Assembly: GCA_023614405.1 (NCBI GenBank)
Contig: CM042686.1
Location: 465,404,740-465,468,739 of the forward strand
Length of the DNA: 64,000 bases
Source of the DNA: Avena insularis
Lineage: Eukaryota > Streptophyta > Magnoliopsida > Poales > Poaceae
Direction of reading: 5' to 3'
The notes beneath the pieces were generated by a model. The model was not told where the DNA came from. It searched no databases and was given only the letters and a program-made list of their open reading frames with translations. Below are positions 23,339 through 34,228 of this stretch, piece by piece. How positions within the stretch are numbered: position 1 is the stretch's first letter; the number at the start of each line of letters is the position of its first letter. The translations under genes were made by a program, and so were the position numbers.

Positions 23339-26300
23339 TTATGCACACCATTCTCGTGCATTCTGGAACATGCGCAACCAAGGACTCGGGCCACCCTTCT
23401 CAACCTGCCATTCCTTCGGATACCATGGATACTGCCACATCATGAAGGAACGCTCTGGGTGTGGCATCATAGCAAGGTGCCTTCCATTTGGGGAGCAAAG
23501 AGCCGCAATACCAAGAGGAGAACCATTAGGGTTGAAAGGATAGACCTCCGTGGCATTGTTAGCATCATCACAATACCGCAGAGGGGCCAGATTAGAGTTA
23601 ACAATACCGGATAAAATATTTTCATCAGGGAATAAGGCTCTCCCTTCACCATGAGCAGCCCAAATGCCCAAGGTAGAGCCTTCCATACCTCTGAACATTA
23701 TAGCAGGAGAATCCCCTATGGCCACACTGGTAAACCGGCACTCAAAGCGGCCAGATTCATTGTGAATGAACCTTGGCTGGGACATGTCTCCACCTGTACC
23801 AAGAGAACCTCCGATATCTGGTCCTGGCACCCAACCAAGAAGGGCCATGAGCTGACACCCGTTGCACACTCCAAGGCTGAACGTGTCTGGCCTATTGTAG
23901 AACTCCTGGAATTGCTGTATGAGGGGCTGGTTGAACCTGATAGATGCTGCCCAGCCTTTTGCTGAATCTAGAACGTCGGCATAGCTAAAACCACCAACAA
24001 ATGCAATCCCTCGGAATTCCGTCAGAGAGACCTTCTGATTCAAGAGGTCTGACATTGAAACGTCCCAAGGTTCAAAGCCAGCAGCATGGAATGCAGCAGC
24101 CATTTCCCTATCACTGTTGCTTCCTTCTTCCCGGATGATGGCAACCTTCGGTTTGGAGGATGCAGTCAGTTGCTTCTTGTCTGCAAATTTGGGGGTGAAA
24201 GACAAATTCCATGAAGGTGATGTTCGACTTTTTAAGCCTTCTTTCTCAAGCTTGACACAAGACTTCAGCCGCTGTAGCTCCTCAAGCTCGAAGCTTGTTT
24301 CTTCCCACAAATCCCTGAGGTCTGAAGTGCTTTCCTTCAGGCGCACCTCACCATCAACAACCAGCTCTATCTCTGCTGTTGTATTTACTTCTCCAATTAT
24401 GTTAACAGAAACGCCTGCTGCTTGAAGCTTTTGCTTTACAGCAGCAAGGTCATTTGAGTGCACTTCAATAACAAGACCAAGCTCCTCGGCGAAAAGTGCT
24501 TGCAGAAGGTCACTGTCATTTAAGTCAATCTTGAGGTTGACACCACAGTTGCCAGCAAATGCCATCTCCAGAATAGTAACTACAAGCCCACCATCACTAA
24601 TGTCATGACCGGCAGAAATAAGACGTTCACCGAGCAATTCCTGAACAGCCTCAAATACTTTCTTCAAGTAAGGAACATCTTCTATGTCTGGGCAGTCATT
24701 TCCAATTTGGTCAAACGCCTGTGTGAGAGCAGAACAACCGAGCCGACGTTTTCCTTTAGCCAGATCAATGTGCAACAAGACGCCATCCTTTCCAAGCTTT
24801 AAATCCGGAGTAACTGTCAAAGTTATATCAGGACATGTTACATAAGCACTGATGACAAGATTTCCAGGAGCCTTGACTACCTCTCCATCACACTGAGCAG
24901 CCATAGAAAGGCTGTCCTTTCCACCATCAATTGCAATACCAAGTTCAATCATGCAGTCAGCTAATGCAACAGCTGCATCATACATGTCTGCTCCTTCTCC
25001 ATCAAGCTTTGCAGCATACATCCAGTTACCACTTGCTTTGACATCAGAAAGTGATGTAACTTTAGCCCAAACCAGATTGATCAAGGCCTCCCCAACAGCA
25101 AGCCTTGCCATGGCCTTGGGATTAAGTAAACCCTTCATTGGTTGCTCTCCAATGGCGCAAGCACCACCTGTCAGATCTGTGTATGTTTGTGCAATCACAG
25201 CGACATCAGCAAGTGGAAGTTGAAGAGGACCAACTGTCTGCTGTTGTGCAACAAGACCTGTCACACACCTGTCAACCTTTGTGGTCAAGAAACGCTTTGA
25301 ACATACAGAAGGCAGCTTCAATACTCGCTTAAGAATATCCATTAGCGTGACCTCAGGTGCAATATCTAAGGGTTCACCCAATCGAGGAACTCGCTTAAAT
25401 TCAAAGGTCTTCTGAGGCATATCTCCTAAAACCTTTTCAAGCTCAAGGTCAACAACAGGGGTCGGAGGAGGAAGGCCTTTTATCTTGGCATGCTCCACAG
25501 CAGCACTATCAATCAAAACAATCTTTCCACTGCCATCAATTTCCCCAAGCACAGCCATTGAAACTCTTTCTCTCTCACAAAGTGACTCCAACAGGCTTCT
25601 GCTCTCGGGCTTCACAAGTAATGCATCTTGTTCCTGGTATTCAGCACCCCAGATCTCCAAGACAGACAATGTATGATCGCCAACAACAACTGAACGGATA
25701 TCAATTTCAGCACCCTTCGGATAGATTATTTCTTTCACAACATTGCAATTTCCACCAGCTCCCTGGTCATGAATGCTGATAATTGGGTTATTCTCTCCCA
25801 TTTCTATGCATGCCCTGATCACACGGTACAGTTTCTGTGACATCTCGGCATCTCCACGCTGCACTGCATTGAAATCAAGCTCTGCATCATTTTGTCCGCT
25901 AACCATACTTGAGGCAGCACCACCACCCATACCAATTCTATATGCTGGACCACCAATCTTCACAACTAGCATGCCAATTTCCGGATCCCCCTTCGATATA
26001 TGCGCATGATCAATCTGGCCTATTGCTCCACTGAACATTATTGGCTTTAACCACTCACGACGCTCCCCATTTGGCAACCTCGTGCCAAAGTTTCTTGTAA
26101 ATCCCTGAATCAGAGGCTCACCAAACTTGTTACCATAGTCAGAAGCACCATCACTAGCATCAATAAGGATCTGCAACGGAGAAGCTAAGTTTGATGGGTA
26201 TGAAAAGGATGAATCCTCCCAAGGTGCATATGATTCTTCCATTCGAAGATTTCCAACACAATATCCAGCAGTGGAAGCAACAACAAAAGAACCTCTTCCA

Positions 26301-27909
26301 GTGGCATGAGTGTCTCTTATGCGACCGCCTGCACCTGTTTCAGCTCCTGGGTAAGGTGCCACAGCACATGGAAAATTATGGGTTTCTGCTGTGAACAAGA
26401 TGTCAAGCTCACGCATCATAAGGGATAACGGTGAAGTGCAGCCTGGTAGTGCTGGACGTAGATGATTTACTGAGTGTCCTTTTATTGCACTTGAGTTATC
26501 CTTGAAACCAATGACAGAGTTACTAGGGTTAGCCTTCAAGGGGCTCTTCACTAACTGAAACAAAGTACTAGCCATTGTCTCTCCATCTATCACAAGTTTT
26601 CCATTAAAAAACCAATGCCTACTATGCTCACTATTGGATTGTGCTATATCAAAGAGTTCCACAGTAGTTGGATTGCGCTTGATGTCATCTCTGAATAGGT
26701 GGGTGTAGTATTTGATATCTTGTTCATCAAAAGCAAGCCCCATTTTCATATTTATTTCTTCCAATGCTTCACTTCCCTTTTCAATGACTGGTATGATCCT
26801 GACAGGTTCTGGAACTACATCTGACCAAAATGATGTGAGCTTGCTAGGATAAACACACTCTGTCATTCGGTCATGAACCAGAGCAGCAAAGCTGTTGAGT
26901 TGGCTTTCATCAAGTGCTTTGCTGCCAGACTTTAGGCACAAAAGATATCTTCGAGATCTCTCCAAGCGAGTTACTTCCACTAATGATAGAGCTTTACAAA
27001 TTGAGACAGCATTGGTCGAGAAAGCAGTTGAAAATGTCATCCGTGGCCCAACCTCAACAAGGACAGAATAAGGGGTGCTAGAGATTTCCCCCTCAAGAAA
27101 GCTCCTTGTTTGTAAGTTATCAGGTTCATAAGTTTCCGCAAGGAGCCACTGAAGTGTTGCAAGCTTATCAGAAGCTAGTCCCTTCTCCAATTCCACATTA
27201 AAACATTGCTCGGTCTTTATGTCAATAATGTCACAAGAAACTTTTGCCTGAACTTTCCTGAGTAACTCCTCAGTCTCATTGTCTTGGAGAAATGGTTGAC
27301 GGTAAAAGTGAATAATCCTTGATCTTGATTCCACCTCATCAGTGGATTCCTCTATCAATGGACTAGTAACATCCTTGTATACTGAAGCAGTGGGAGCATG
27401 CCTGGTTCTGTCATTTGGAATAGTAACTCTTTGTTTAGGTAACCTGCAAAGATGCCGTTGGTCCAAGCAGTGTCGAACCATTCGTGACCTTCTCAACCAA
27501 GGATTTCTTGCAGAGATGAAACCAGGTCTTTGTTTTCCCTAAGAAGAGCACACATATAAGCATGTGAAAAAAGTTAAATAGTGAAAAGAGAAGCCTAAGT
27601 AAAGTGGGTGCACAGTTTGACAGTTCTAAACTGAACTTGAGGACACTTCTCATACAATACTTTGTTGTACTTACAAAATCACAAATCGTTGGTAAATGTG
27701 GTGGGATAGGATTATACGAATCTCAACAATATAAATTTTGTTCCAAGTATCTCACATTGTTGGACTAACTGTTGGTCAGAGAAGGATGATCAATCTGCAC
27801 TCAGTATTAATAAGTGGACGAAGTACTTAAACTGGGTGCATACCATATTAGTAGGAAAACACTGGAGGCGCAGCATACTGCTTCCTGTTATTTGACCAGG
27901 AGATGCCAT
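23339..27909 (-). CDS. purL: Phosphoribosylformylglycinamidine synthase (FGAM synthase, FGARAT)
   Basis: The enzyme converts FGAR, glutamine and ATP to FGAM, step four of de novo purine synthesis; plant forms are organelle-targeted. Coding exons are 27909-27844 (22 codons, starts MASPGQITGSSMLRL) and 27538-23339; the intron 27843-27539 (GTATGC...TTAG, 305 bp) joins in phase 0. The product has 1421 residues, the usual size of large-type PurL. Motifs in order: DIAQSNSEHSRHWFF, AETHNFPCAVAPYPGAETGA, GGGAASSMVSG, DQGAGGNCNVVKE, GGACAIGEQPMKG, AIDGGKDSLSMAA, SAGHDISDGGL. The glutamine amidotransferase domain begins near KPKVAIIREEGSN and has Cys1247 (GVCNGCQ), His1382 and Glu1384 (HPE). An ATG within exon 2 would remove the basic, Arg-rich leader. 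The exon 1 ATG has a good context (A at -3, G at +4). No stop or frameshift is seen, so the gene is probably functional. Confidence 0.95.
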
Positions 27910-27945
27910 TTTTCAGGCAATCGTGAGAACCGATACTCCACAAAC
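27844..27945 (-). other. purL: Exon 1 of the FGAM synthase gene (36-nt 5' UTR part and 22 codons)
   Basis: On the minus strand an acceptor TTTGCAG lies at 27952-27946. It is followed by 36 untranslated bases, ATG at 27909-27907, and a donor ATG|GTATGC at 27844/27843. The encoded leader ends FPTNM and joins GKQRPGFISARNPWLRRSRM in exon 2. It is Ser/Arg-rich and poor in acidic residues, as expected of an organelle transit peptide. The acceptor implies a further intron in the 5' UTR. Confidence 0.75.
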
Positions 27946-28489
27946 CTGCAAAGCATGGAAGACTAAATCAGGTATTGACCATAAGTCCATAACTCAAGTT
28001 TATTCAACAAATTATGAAAGTAGACACTATATTTTATATCATCTGCAGGTGTTGAGGTCAGAAAAAACTCCCACTATATATTGTAACTAAAGACCAGCAT
28101 TTACGTGTGCAGTGTACACAGGCCAATACCAAGGTCCTTGCATATGGATACTATATGAACCGGCACCTACAAGTGTTCACCGAGTTCTCTCCACTTCAAT
28201 CATGTCAAGTTGAAAAGATGTGATGTCTGTCCGTATAACTGACTCTTCTCGGTCTCAAGCGTTCAGCACAGGAGCATGAAATCTTCTATTCAGCTGTTGA
28301 ACTGGACTAAGCCAATGGGCAGACATGTGCATGCTGTATCCACAGCCCCTATGTGTGGGAACCCCTAATACTTCGATTGCACGCCCCATCAGTTGAGCCA
28401 CCAATTTGTAATACAAACTGCCTGATAGTACATCAGACAGCAAGCAAATTCGCAGGAAGTCGGATGGACTGGAACATCGATCCCCGAAG
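27946..28489 (-). other. Probable 5' UTR intron of the FGAM synthase gene
   Basis: Between the acceptor at 27946 and the GC-rich block at 28490 the sequence is AT-rich and non-coding, as expected for a leader intron. I could not fix the donor; one weak candidate is CAG|GTTGGC read on the minus strand near 28545. Confidence 0.45.
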
Positions 28490-28740
28490 GAAGGTTGTTT
28501 TATCAGATTGGACTGAGACTACGGAAGTGGGATTGAGAGGCCAACCTGGCTGTATACTGCAGACCAGCACGAACTCGGCGCACCCGGCGGCCGCCGAAGT
28601 CGCCTCGCCTGTACGCACGGTCGCCTGCACGCCCTCGGTTCTGGCCGCGTGAAGCACGATGTAGCCGCGCCGCACGGCAAAGACAGCAGTAGCGCGAGAG
28701 CGGCGGCGGCAAGAGGGAGAGGGGTGTCCTCCTCTCCTTT
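28490..28740 (-). promoter_or_regulatory. GC-rich likely promoter/first untranslated exon of the FGAM synthase gene
   Basis: This CpG-dense block (strongest at 28560-28720) stands out from AT-rich surroundings. It lies 0.6-0.8 kb upstream of the start codon, the usual position of a grass housekeeping gene's 5' end. No clear TATA box was found on the minus strand. Overlapping open frames here on both strands are a by-product of GC richness. Confidence 0.5.
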
Positions 28741-29399
28741 TACCTTCTTTTTTTTTTGCCTTTTCGATGGAATCGTTTTCTTTTCTCCCTCCGAGAATAA
28801 CTTTCCCCTTTTTTTTTTGGACATTCTTACCTTTCGTTTCTCTTTGAGAAATTATTTTCTTTCGTTTTTTTTGAGATATTCCTTCCTCTCGTTTTCTAGG
28901 GTTACTTGTTTTTTTAGGTACTTTTTAAGGTTTATTTTTTTAGAATATTTTTTTGAGGTTTGTCTAGAATATCTACTTTCTCAGAATCTCTAGGTTATTT
29001 ATTATTCAAGAATGCCCATTTGTAGTAAGCGGGTTTCCACATAACTAGACCTAATATAGCCCACTTGCCGACCCATATTGGAAGTATGGTCGTTAGGGAT
29101 GCTCCACCATTCACCATGTCTTTGGGGCTCAGATTGACTTGACTTAGCATATGTTTATTTTGGGTGGCTAACGTGTGGGCCCTCATATAGAGATCTTATA
29201 TATACATCAGTGGCCTAAATGTTACCGTTTTGTTAGTAAATCCCAGCGATGTTTTGAAGGTATGACTAAACCAGCAATGCTAGAAACGTTGGCTTGCAGC
29301 TAGGAATAGGTAGTGCAAGCACGATGAGCTAATATTTTTTTCATAATTCTCGGGGCCTCTCTCGGTGGCGACTGGACTTTTGGCTCACACATCGGTCTC
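28741..29399. other. T-rich tracts and unassigned sequence
   Basis: From 28741 to about 28990 the plus strand is rich in long T runs (8-10 T) and C/T words; on the gene strand these are poly(A)-like tracts just upstream of the likely promoter. From 28991 to 29399 I recognise nothing. Confidence 0.5.
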
Positions 29400-30257
29400 G
29401 TGGGCGGGGCGAATCAGATCGCTGGCGAGATGGCCTCGTCGGAGTGTGGGAAGGAGAAGGAAAAGGACACCTTGTCACCAAGGGCGGCTAGGGCGAAGCT
29501 AGAAGAACAACTGGGAAGGATAGGCATCACCGATCTAGCTCAAAAAAAGATAGGTATCACCGATCTGGAGGCGACTCTATGATTGATGATCGCGATGAGG
29601 GGGCGCGGAGGAGATGGATGCTAGCGGTGAAGGTTCTGCACCGCCATGTATTCCACATCTAGACCATAATTAGCGCTCTGCGTCCTACTTGGGGGAATCC
29701 GAAAGGACCGCAGTTCCGATCTGTTTGAGAAAATATGTTCATTGCTAAGTTTGCCACACAAAGGGATCGGAGTCGCGTGTGGGATGGTTCACCATGGCAT
29801 GTTAGCAAAAAAATGTGATTATTTCTGAGTTCGAGGATTGCATGCAGCCCTCGGAGCTGAGGTTTGATCGTCTCCAACTATGGGCTAGGGTCTTAAACCT
29901 ACCCTTTAATCTTAGAGACAAGAAGTGGTGGCGGCTGATTACGCCAGATTGATGATAAGGTCAAGGAAGTACAATTTGATCATGTGGGAGGATTCCTCAA
30001 AGCTCGGGTTTCATTGGAAGTGGCTAACCCGCTGAGGCGATGGATCCAGATCGACTCAGCCAGGAGTCAACATGTGGTCATGTATGAGGTACAATATGAG
30101 CATATCCCACACTTTTGTTTCTCATGTGGACGTCTTGGTCATTCAGATATTCTATGCCCTACACCTGGTACTCGCAATGCTAATGGTGATCTTTTGTATG
30201 GGAAGGGTTTAAGGGAACCTGATGAGAGGAAGAGGTTGTACATCGAGGGCTCGATAG
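29400..30257 (+). pseudogene. LINE-type ORF1 remnant with CCHC zinc knuckle
   Basis: Frame pieces give the start of an ORF1-like protein (29430-29580, MASSECGKEKEKD...). A middle piece follows in other frames (LNLPFNLRDKKWWRLI near 29893-29940). The best conserved part (about 29955-30257) reads EVQFDHVGGFLKARVSLEV and then HIPHFCFSCGRLGHSDILCP. CFSCGRLGHSDILC is a C-X2-C-X4-H-X4-C zinc knuckle. It occurs with this GxFLxARV context in plant L1-type LINE ORF1 proteins (DUF4283/zf-CCHC_4 families). Stops and shifts interrupt it. It ends abruptly at the LTR boundary at 30258, and no ORF2 (endonuclease/RT) is present. Confidence 0.7.
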
Positions 30258-31919
30258 TGAGGGTTTGCAACATAGAAAACAAAAAAATTCCTACGATATG
30301 AACACCAATTATGCCAAGATATAATCTAGTAGATGCTAGTAACGAGTAAGGGGTGATCCAGGAAAACTCACCGTCGAAGACCAGAAGCTTTTTATAAAAT
30401 CTAATTTCGTTATTGTTGTAGTCGATCACTTGCCGATCTCAAGATCGAGTTGTAGAGCACCACAAACCAGCATCGCATTCATGCTCGGGCACACGTCCGA
30501 TCCCAACAACCTCCACGCCCATACTCCAGCAGAGTAGCGGAAGAAGCAAATCTTTCTCCAAAGAATCCAACAGAAACTGTACTTCGCTAATCTGAAGCCA
30601 TGGGGAAATGCTAAAGGGGAACAAAATCTTCACGAGGAGGTAGTGCAAATGGAGAGGAGGGAGTGCCCTCCTTATATAGAGGGCGACCAAGGGAGTCATG
30701 GTGTCGGCCATGGAGGGTGCCCCCACCTCTTCCCTCATCCATGTGAGTGGACACTCCACTCACATAAACTCTCTCTACTCATATGTATTTAATATCCACT
30801 AAATTAAATGAAATTCTCTATTAAATAAATTCACTATTTATTTATTTTATTCAGAATTTCGTTAATTACTTTAATAAACAAACATTTGCATAAAACCCAC
30901 AATTCTAGCTCTAACAAAACCATTCTTTGATATGTTTTATCTGCCCAACAATGCTGGTGTACCTTGAGTATGTCACTCTATAGTTTGCAAATAATGCAGA
31001 CATGATATAGACACTTCTCTGATCAGTAATCAGCAGTGAGATCCATACTGGCTCCCACATATTCAACGATGACTCTAAAGATCGTATGAACTATTAACAT
31101 CATACCCAATTCTTTTTATCTTGTGATATTTTACTTGTCCGAGATCTGATCACAGGTATCAACTATATCCTAGTTCAATCTCGTTCCCGACAAGTACTAT
31201 TTACTCGTTCTATGATATAACACCCTTGTGACCTAGTCACATGCTTGCAAGAGGTGTTGATGTGATATCACCAAGAGAGTCCAGAGTATATATCTCCATC
31301 ATTAGGATGGACAATCCCACTCTTGATTTATGAGACTCAACCAATACTTTCATAGTACTCAACGACATCTTTATAATCACTCTGTTACGTTGTGACGTTT
31401 GATGGAATCAAAGTACTCCTCCAGAATCAGCGATTGATATAATCTCATGGTCGAAGGATTACTGTTACTTCATATATGTTTGATGTAGAAATGTAAACTT
31501 AATGACTTGATCGTATTGCTATATCTACTTTGGGTGTATGTTCATCATCTTCTAATAATATGATCCCGTTATTAACAACATCCAATGTTCATGATCAGGA
31601 AACCTTGATCATCTATTAATCAATAAGCTAGTTAAATAAGAGGCATTACTATGATTTGTTTATTAAACACACATGTATTAATGTTTCCAATTAATACAAT
31701 TCTAGCATTAAAAATAAACATGGCATAAGATAATAACCATTTTACTATTGCCTCTCGGGTATATTCCCTTCCGTATCCCACTTGCACTAGAGTCAATAAT
31801 TTAGTTGATACTTGTGCATTTAATACCTATGGCTTTTCGGTGTTATTCATACGCATTGCTTGTGATAAACCTAATCTCTAGATCTGACGCTTTTAGGTCT
31901 ATGTGTATTTGCATATCTT
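30258..31919 (-). mobile_element. BARE-like 3' LTR with a short internal stub
   Basis: Read on the minus strand, the LTR runs from 31772 to 30258 (about 1515 bp). It starts GAAGGGAATATACCCGAGAG (BARE-type AGAGGCAATA motif) and ends CTATGTTGCAAACCCTCA. A TATA-like CTCTATATAAGG is near 30675. Beyond 31772 the purine tract (AAGTGGGATAC on minus) and about 140 bp of 3' internal sequence match the same part of the copy at 52575-52720. They are cut off at 31919 by the next LTR. The 5' LTR and all coding sequence are gone. Confidence 0.8.
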
Positions 31920-32727
31920 TGTTGAAGGGTTCGCAGTATAGAAAATAAAAAATCCTACGATGGGAACTATTATACGCCAAGATCTATCTATTAGATCCAA
32001 GCAACGGGTGGATATACATCCATAGAGAATATACCCTCGAAGACAACAAAGCTTTGTTAACGAGATGAAACCCGTGGATGATGTAGTCGTACACTTGCCG
32101 ATCTCAAGATCGTGATGAAGTCCAGCAGGTCCAGCTCCAGCACGTCCATCAGATCTAGCTCCAGCAAGTCCAGCACCACCAAGTCTAGCATCGCAAAGCA
32201 GTGGTGCATCCGTGATTGCACACACGTCCGGTACCCCGACAACCCCCGTCCCTCGCTCCAGTAAAGCAACGGAAGCAGCAATTCCTTTCCAGATAAAGCC
32301 ACCGAAAACATGTATCTCGCTAATCCGAGATCATGGGGAAAATACTAGAGGGGGAGAGAGTTTCTTCACGAGGAGGTATGAGTGAGAAGTGAGGAGAGGG
32401 GGGCCTTTTATAGGAGGAGGGGTGCCCCTCCCCATGGCCGGCGCCCAAGGGGTGACCCCTTCACCTCCTCATTCATGTGGTGGTAACTCCTTCCACATAA
32501 ATTTGCCCCTTCACATTCTCCATTAAAGTCTTCACTTTAAATGCATTAAATTTCTTCAAATTTAACGCACTCTCATAAAACTCCTTTTATTAATTTTATT
32601 CAGATTTTTTGTTATTTACTTTAATTAACAAATATTCACATAAAAACCCCTGCAACATTTCAATATTATATGCAGAATTAATTTTAGCAATTTCACTCAA
32701 AACAGTTTCGGTGTCTATTAAAAACGG
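31920..32727 (-). mobile_element. Truncated BARE-like LTR (3' end part)
   Basis: On the minus strand this ends ATACTGCGAACCCTTCAACA, at plus 31920. It aligns with the 3' half of the LTR at 50926-52574: direct words include ACGCCAAGATCTATCTA and a CTATAAAAGG box near 32405. It breaks at about 32727, where unrelated tandem-repeat sequence begins. It lies head-to-tail with the previous LTR. Confidence 0.78.
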
Positions 32728-32819
32728 ATCTGCTAAAAATGTGGAGGAAGCTCGGCCAGCGCGTGGCAGAAACAAGATTTTCGTTTCCTCGTACGATGTT
32801 GACTCGCCGAAGTCTTTTG

Positions 32820-34010
32820 AGGCTTGTGGGTCCCAGACGTCAGTGTCTCTAGCGGACCATACTTTTCGGCATCGCCTCCCTGATTTGAACTCGATAACGT
32901 AGCTCGAGGCGTCTGTCATTTAGTCAGGCTGCTAGGTCCCACATGTCAGTCTCTCATTAGAAGGATTGTGTGTATGATGGAATTTTTTTCCTTCGCTCGC
33001 GCTACCCTGTTCCGAAGTTGATAGCGCTGCTCAATGCATCTACCGTCTAATCAACCTCCTGGGACCCATATGTCATCCTTTCATTAGAAGAAACGTGTGT
33101 ATGATGGAATTTTTTCCTTCGCTGGCACTATCCCGTTCTGACTTGATAGCGCTGCTCGACGTATCTACCGTTTAACCAACCTCCTGAGCCCCACATGTCA
33201 TCCTCTCATTAGAAGAAACATGTGTATGATGGATTTTTTCCTTCGCTCGCGCTACCCTGTTCCGAACTTGATAGCGCCGTTCGATGTATCTACCGTTTAA
33301 TCACGATGTTGGGCCCCACATGTCATCCTCTCATTAGTAGAAACGTGTGTATGATGGATTTTTTACCCTCTGTCGCGCCTTCGTGTTCCGAACTTGATAG
33401 CGTTGCTCGCTGCATCAGTCATTTAATCAAACTCCTGGACCCCACATGTCATACTCTTATTAGAAGAAACGTTATATGATAGAATTTTTTCCCTCGGTCG
33501 CGCCTCCGTGTTCCGAACTTGATAGCGTTGCTCGCTGCATCAGCCGTGCTGGTGGGGTCCTTATGTCAGTCTCACATTAGAAGAATCGTGGGTATGACGG
33601 ACTTTTTTTCTACTCTAGCGCCACCATGTTCCTAACTAGATAGCGTTGCTTGACGAATCTGCCGTTTGGTCACGCATCTGGATCCCACATGACAGCCTCG
33701 CATTAGAAGGATCGGTTGTATGATTGACTTTTTTCTCTGCTCGCGTTCCGTGTTTCAAACTTGATAACGTTGCTCGCTGCATCAGCCGTTTTTTCAGGCT
33801 GCTGGGTTCCCCCATGTTAGCCTCTCATTAGAACAAACGTGTGCATGATGGACTTTTTCTCGCTCGCGCCTCCCTGTTTCGAACTTGGCAACGTTGCTCG
33901 ATACAGCACCTGTATAAGGCCGCGCTGGTGGGACGCACATGTCGGTCTATCTTTAAATGAAATGTGTGTATGTATGATAGGCCTTTTTTTCGGCCGCGTC
34001 TGCTGTTTTA
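32820..34010 (+). repeat. Tandem array of ~125-bp units (about 10)
   Basis: Each unit carries the same ordered words: CCCACATGTCA, TCTCATTAGAAGAA, GTGTGTATGATGGA, a T run, CGCTCGCGC, GTTCCGAACTTGATAGCG, TTGCTCG and GCATC. The CCCACATGTCA anchors fall near 32831, 32938, 33064, 33190, 33315, 33441, 33559, 33684, 33810 and 33934, so spacing is 107-126 bp. Two more units occur at 36085-36320. Subterminal repeats of this kind are usual in grass CACTA elements, and a CACTA transposase lies downstream, so a subterminal origin is likely but unproven. Confidence 0.85.
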
Positions 34011-34228
34011 GACTTCCAATAGATTTAAATTATGTGTGTCGCCACTACGCCAAAGATATTTATAAAAAATATATTATTAAACATTCCTTAGTACCTTCAA
34101 GTTATGTTTTATTGTTTTTAAAAATATATCGTGTGTCCGTGTTTATATTTTTAAAAATAAAATGACAGCCTCCTGGCATTTCAATTTATAAAATACCACA
34201 TATATAATGGACTAGTTTCTTAAAAATA

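Noticed and set aside
27494..27496. Start of the FGAM synthase protein at 27496
   Set aside because: The codon there is TTG, and the frame is open further upstream to a splice acceptor. An ATG in a short upstream exon (27907-27909) joins in phase.
32820..34010. CRISPR-like array
   Set aside because: The units are about 125 bp, similar over their whole length and diverged. There are no unique spacers between short exact repeats, and the context is a plant genome.
34043..34060. CACTACGCCAAAG as the 5' terminus of the CACTA element
   Set aside because: It resembles a CACTA end, but the array that should be subterminal lies to its left and no partner end is in the window. It is too weak to list.
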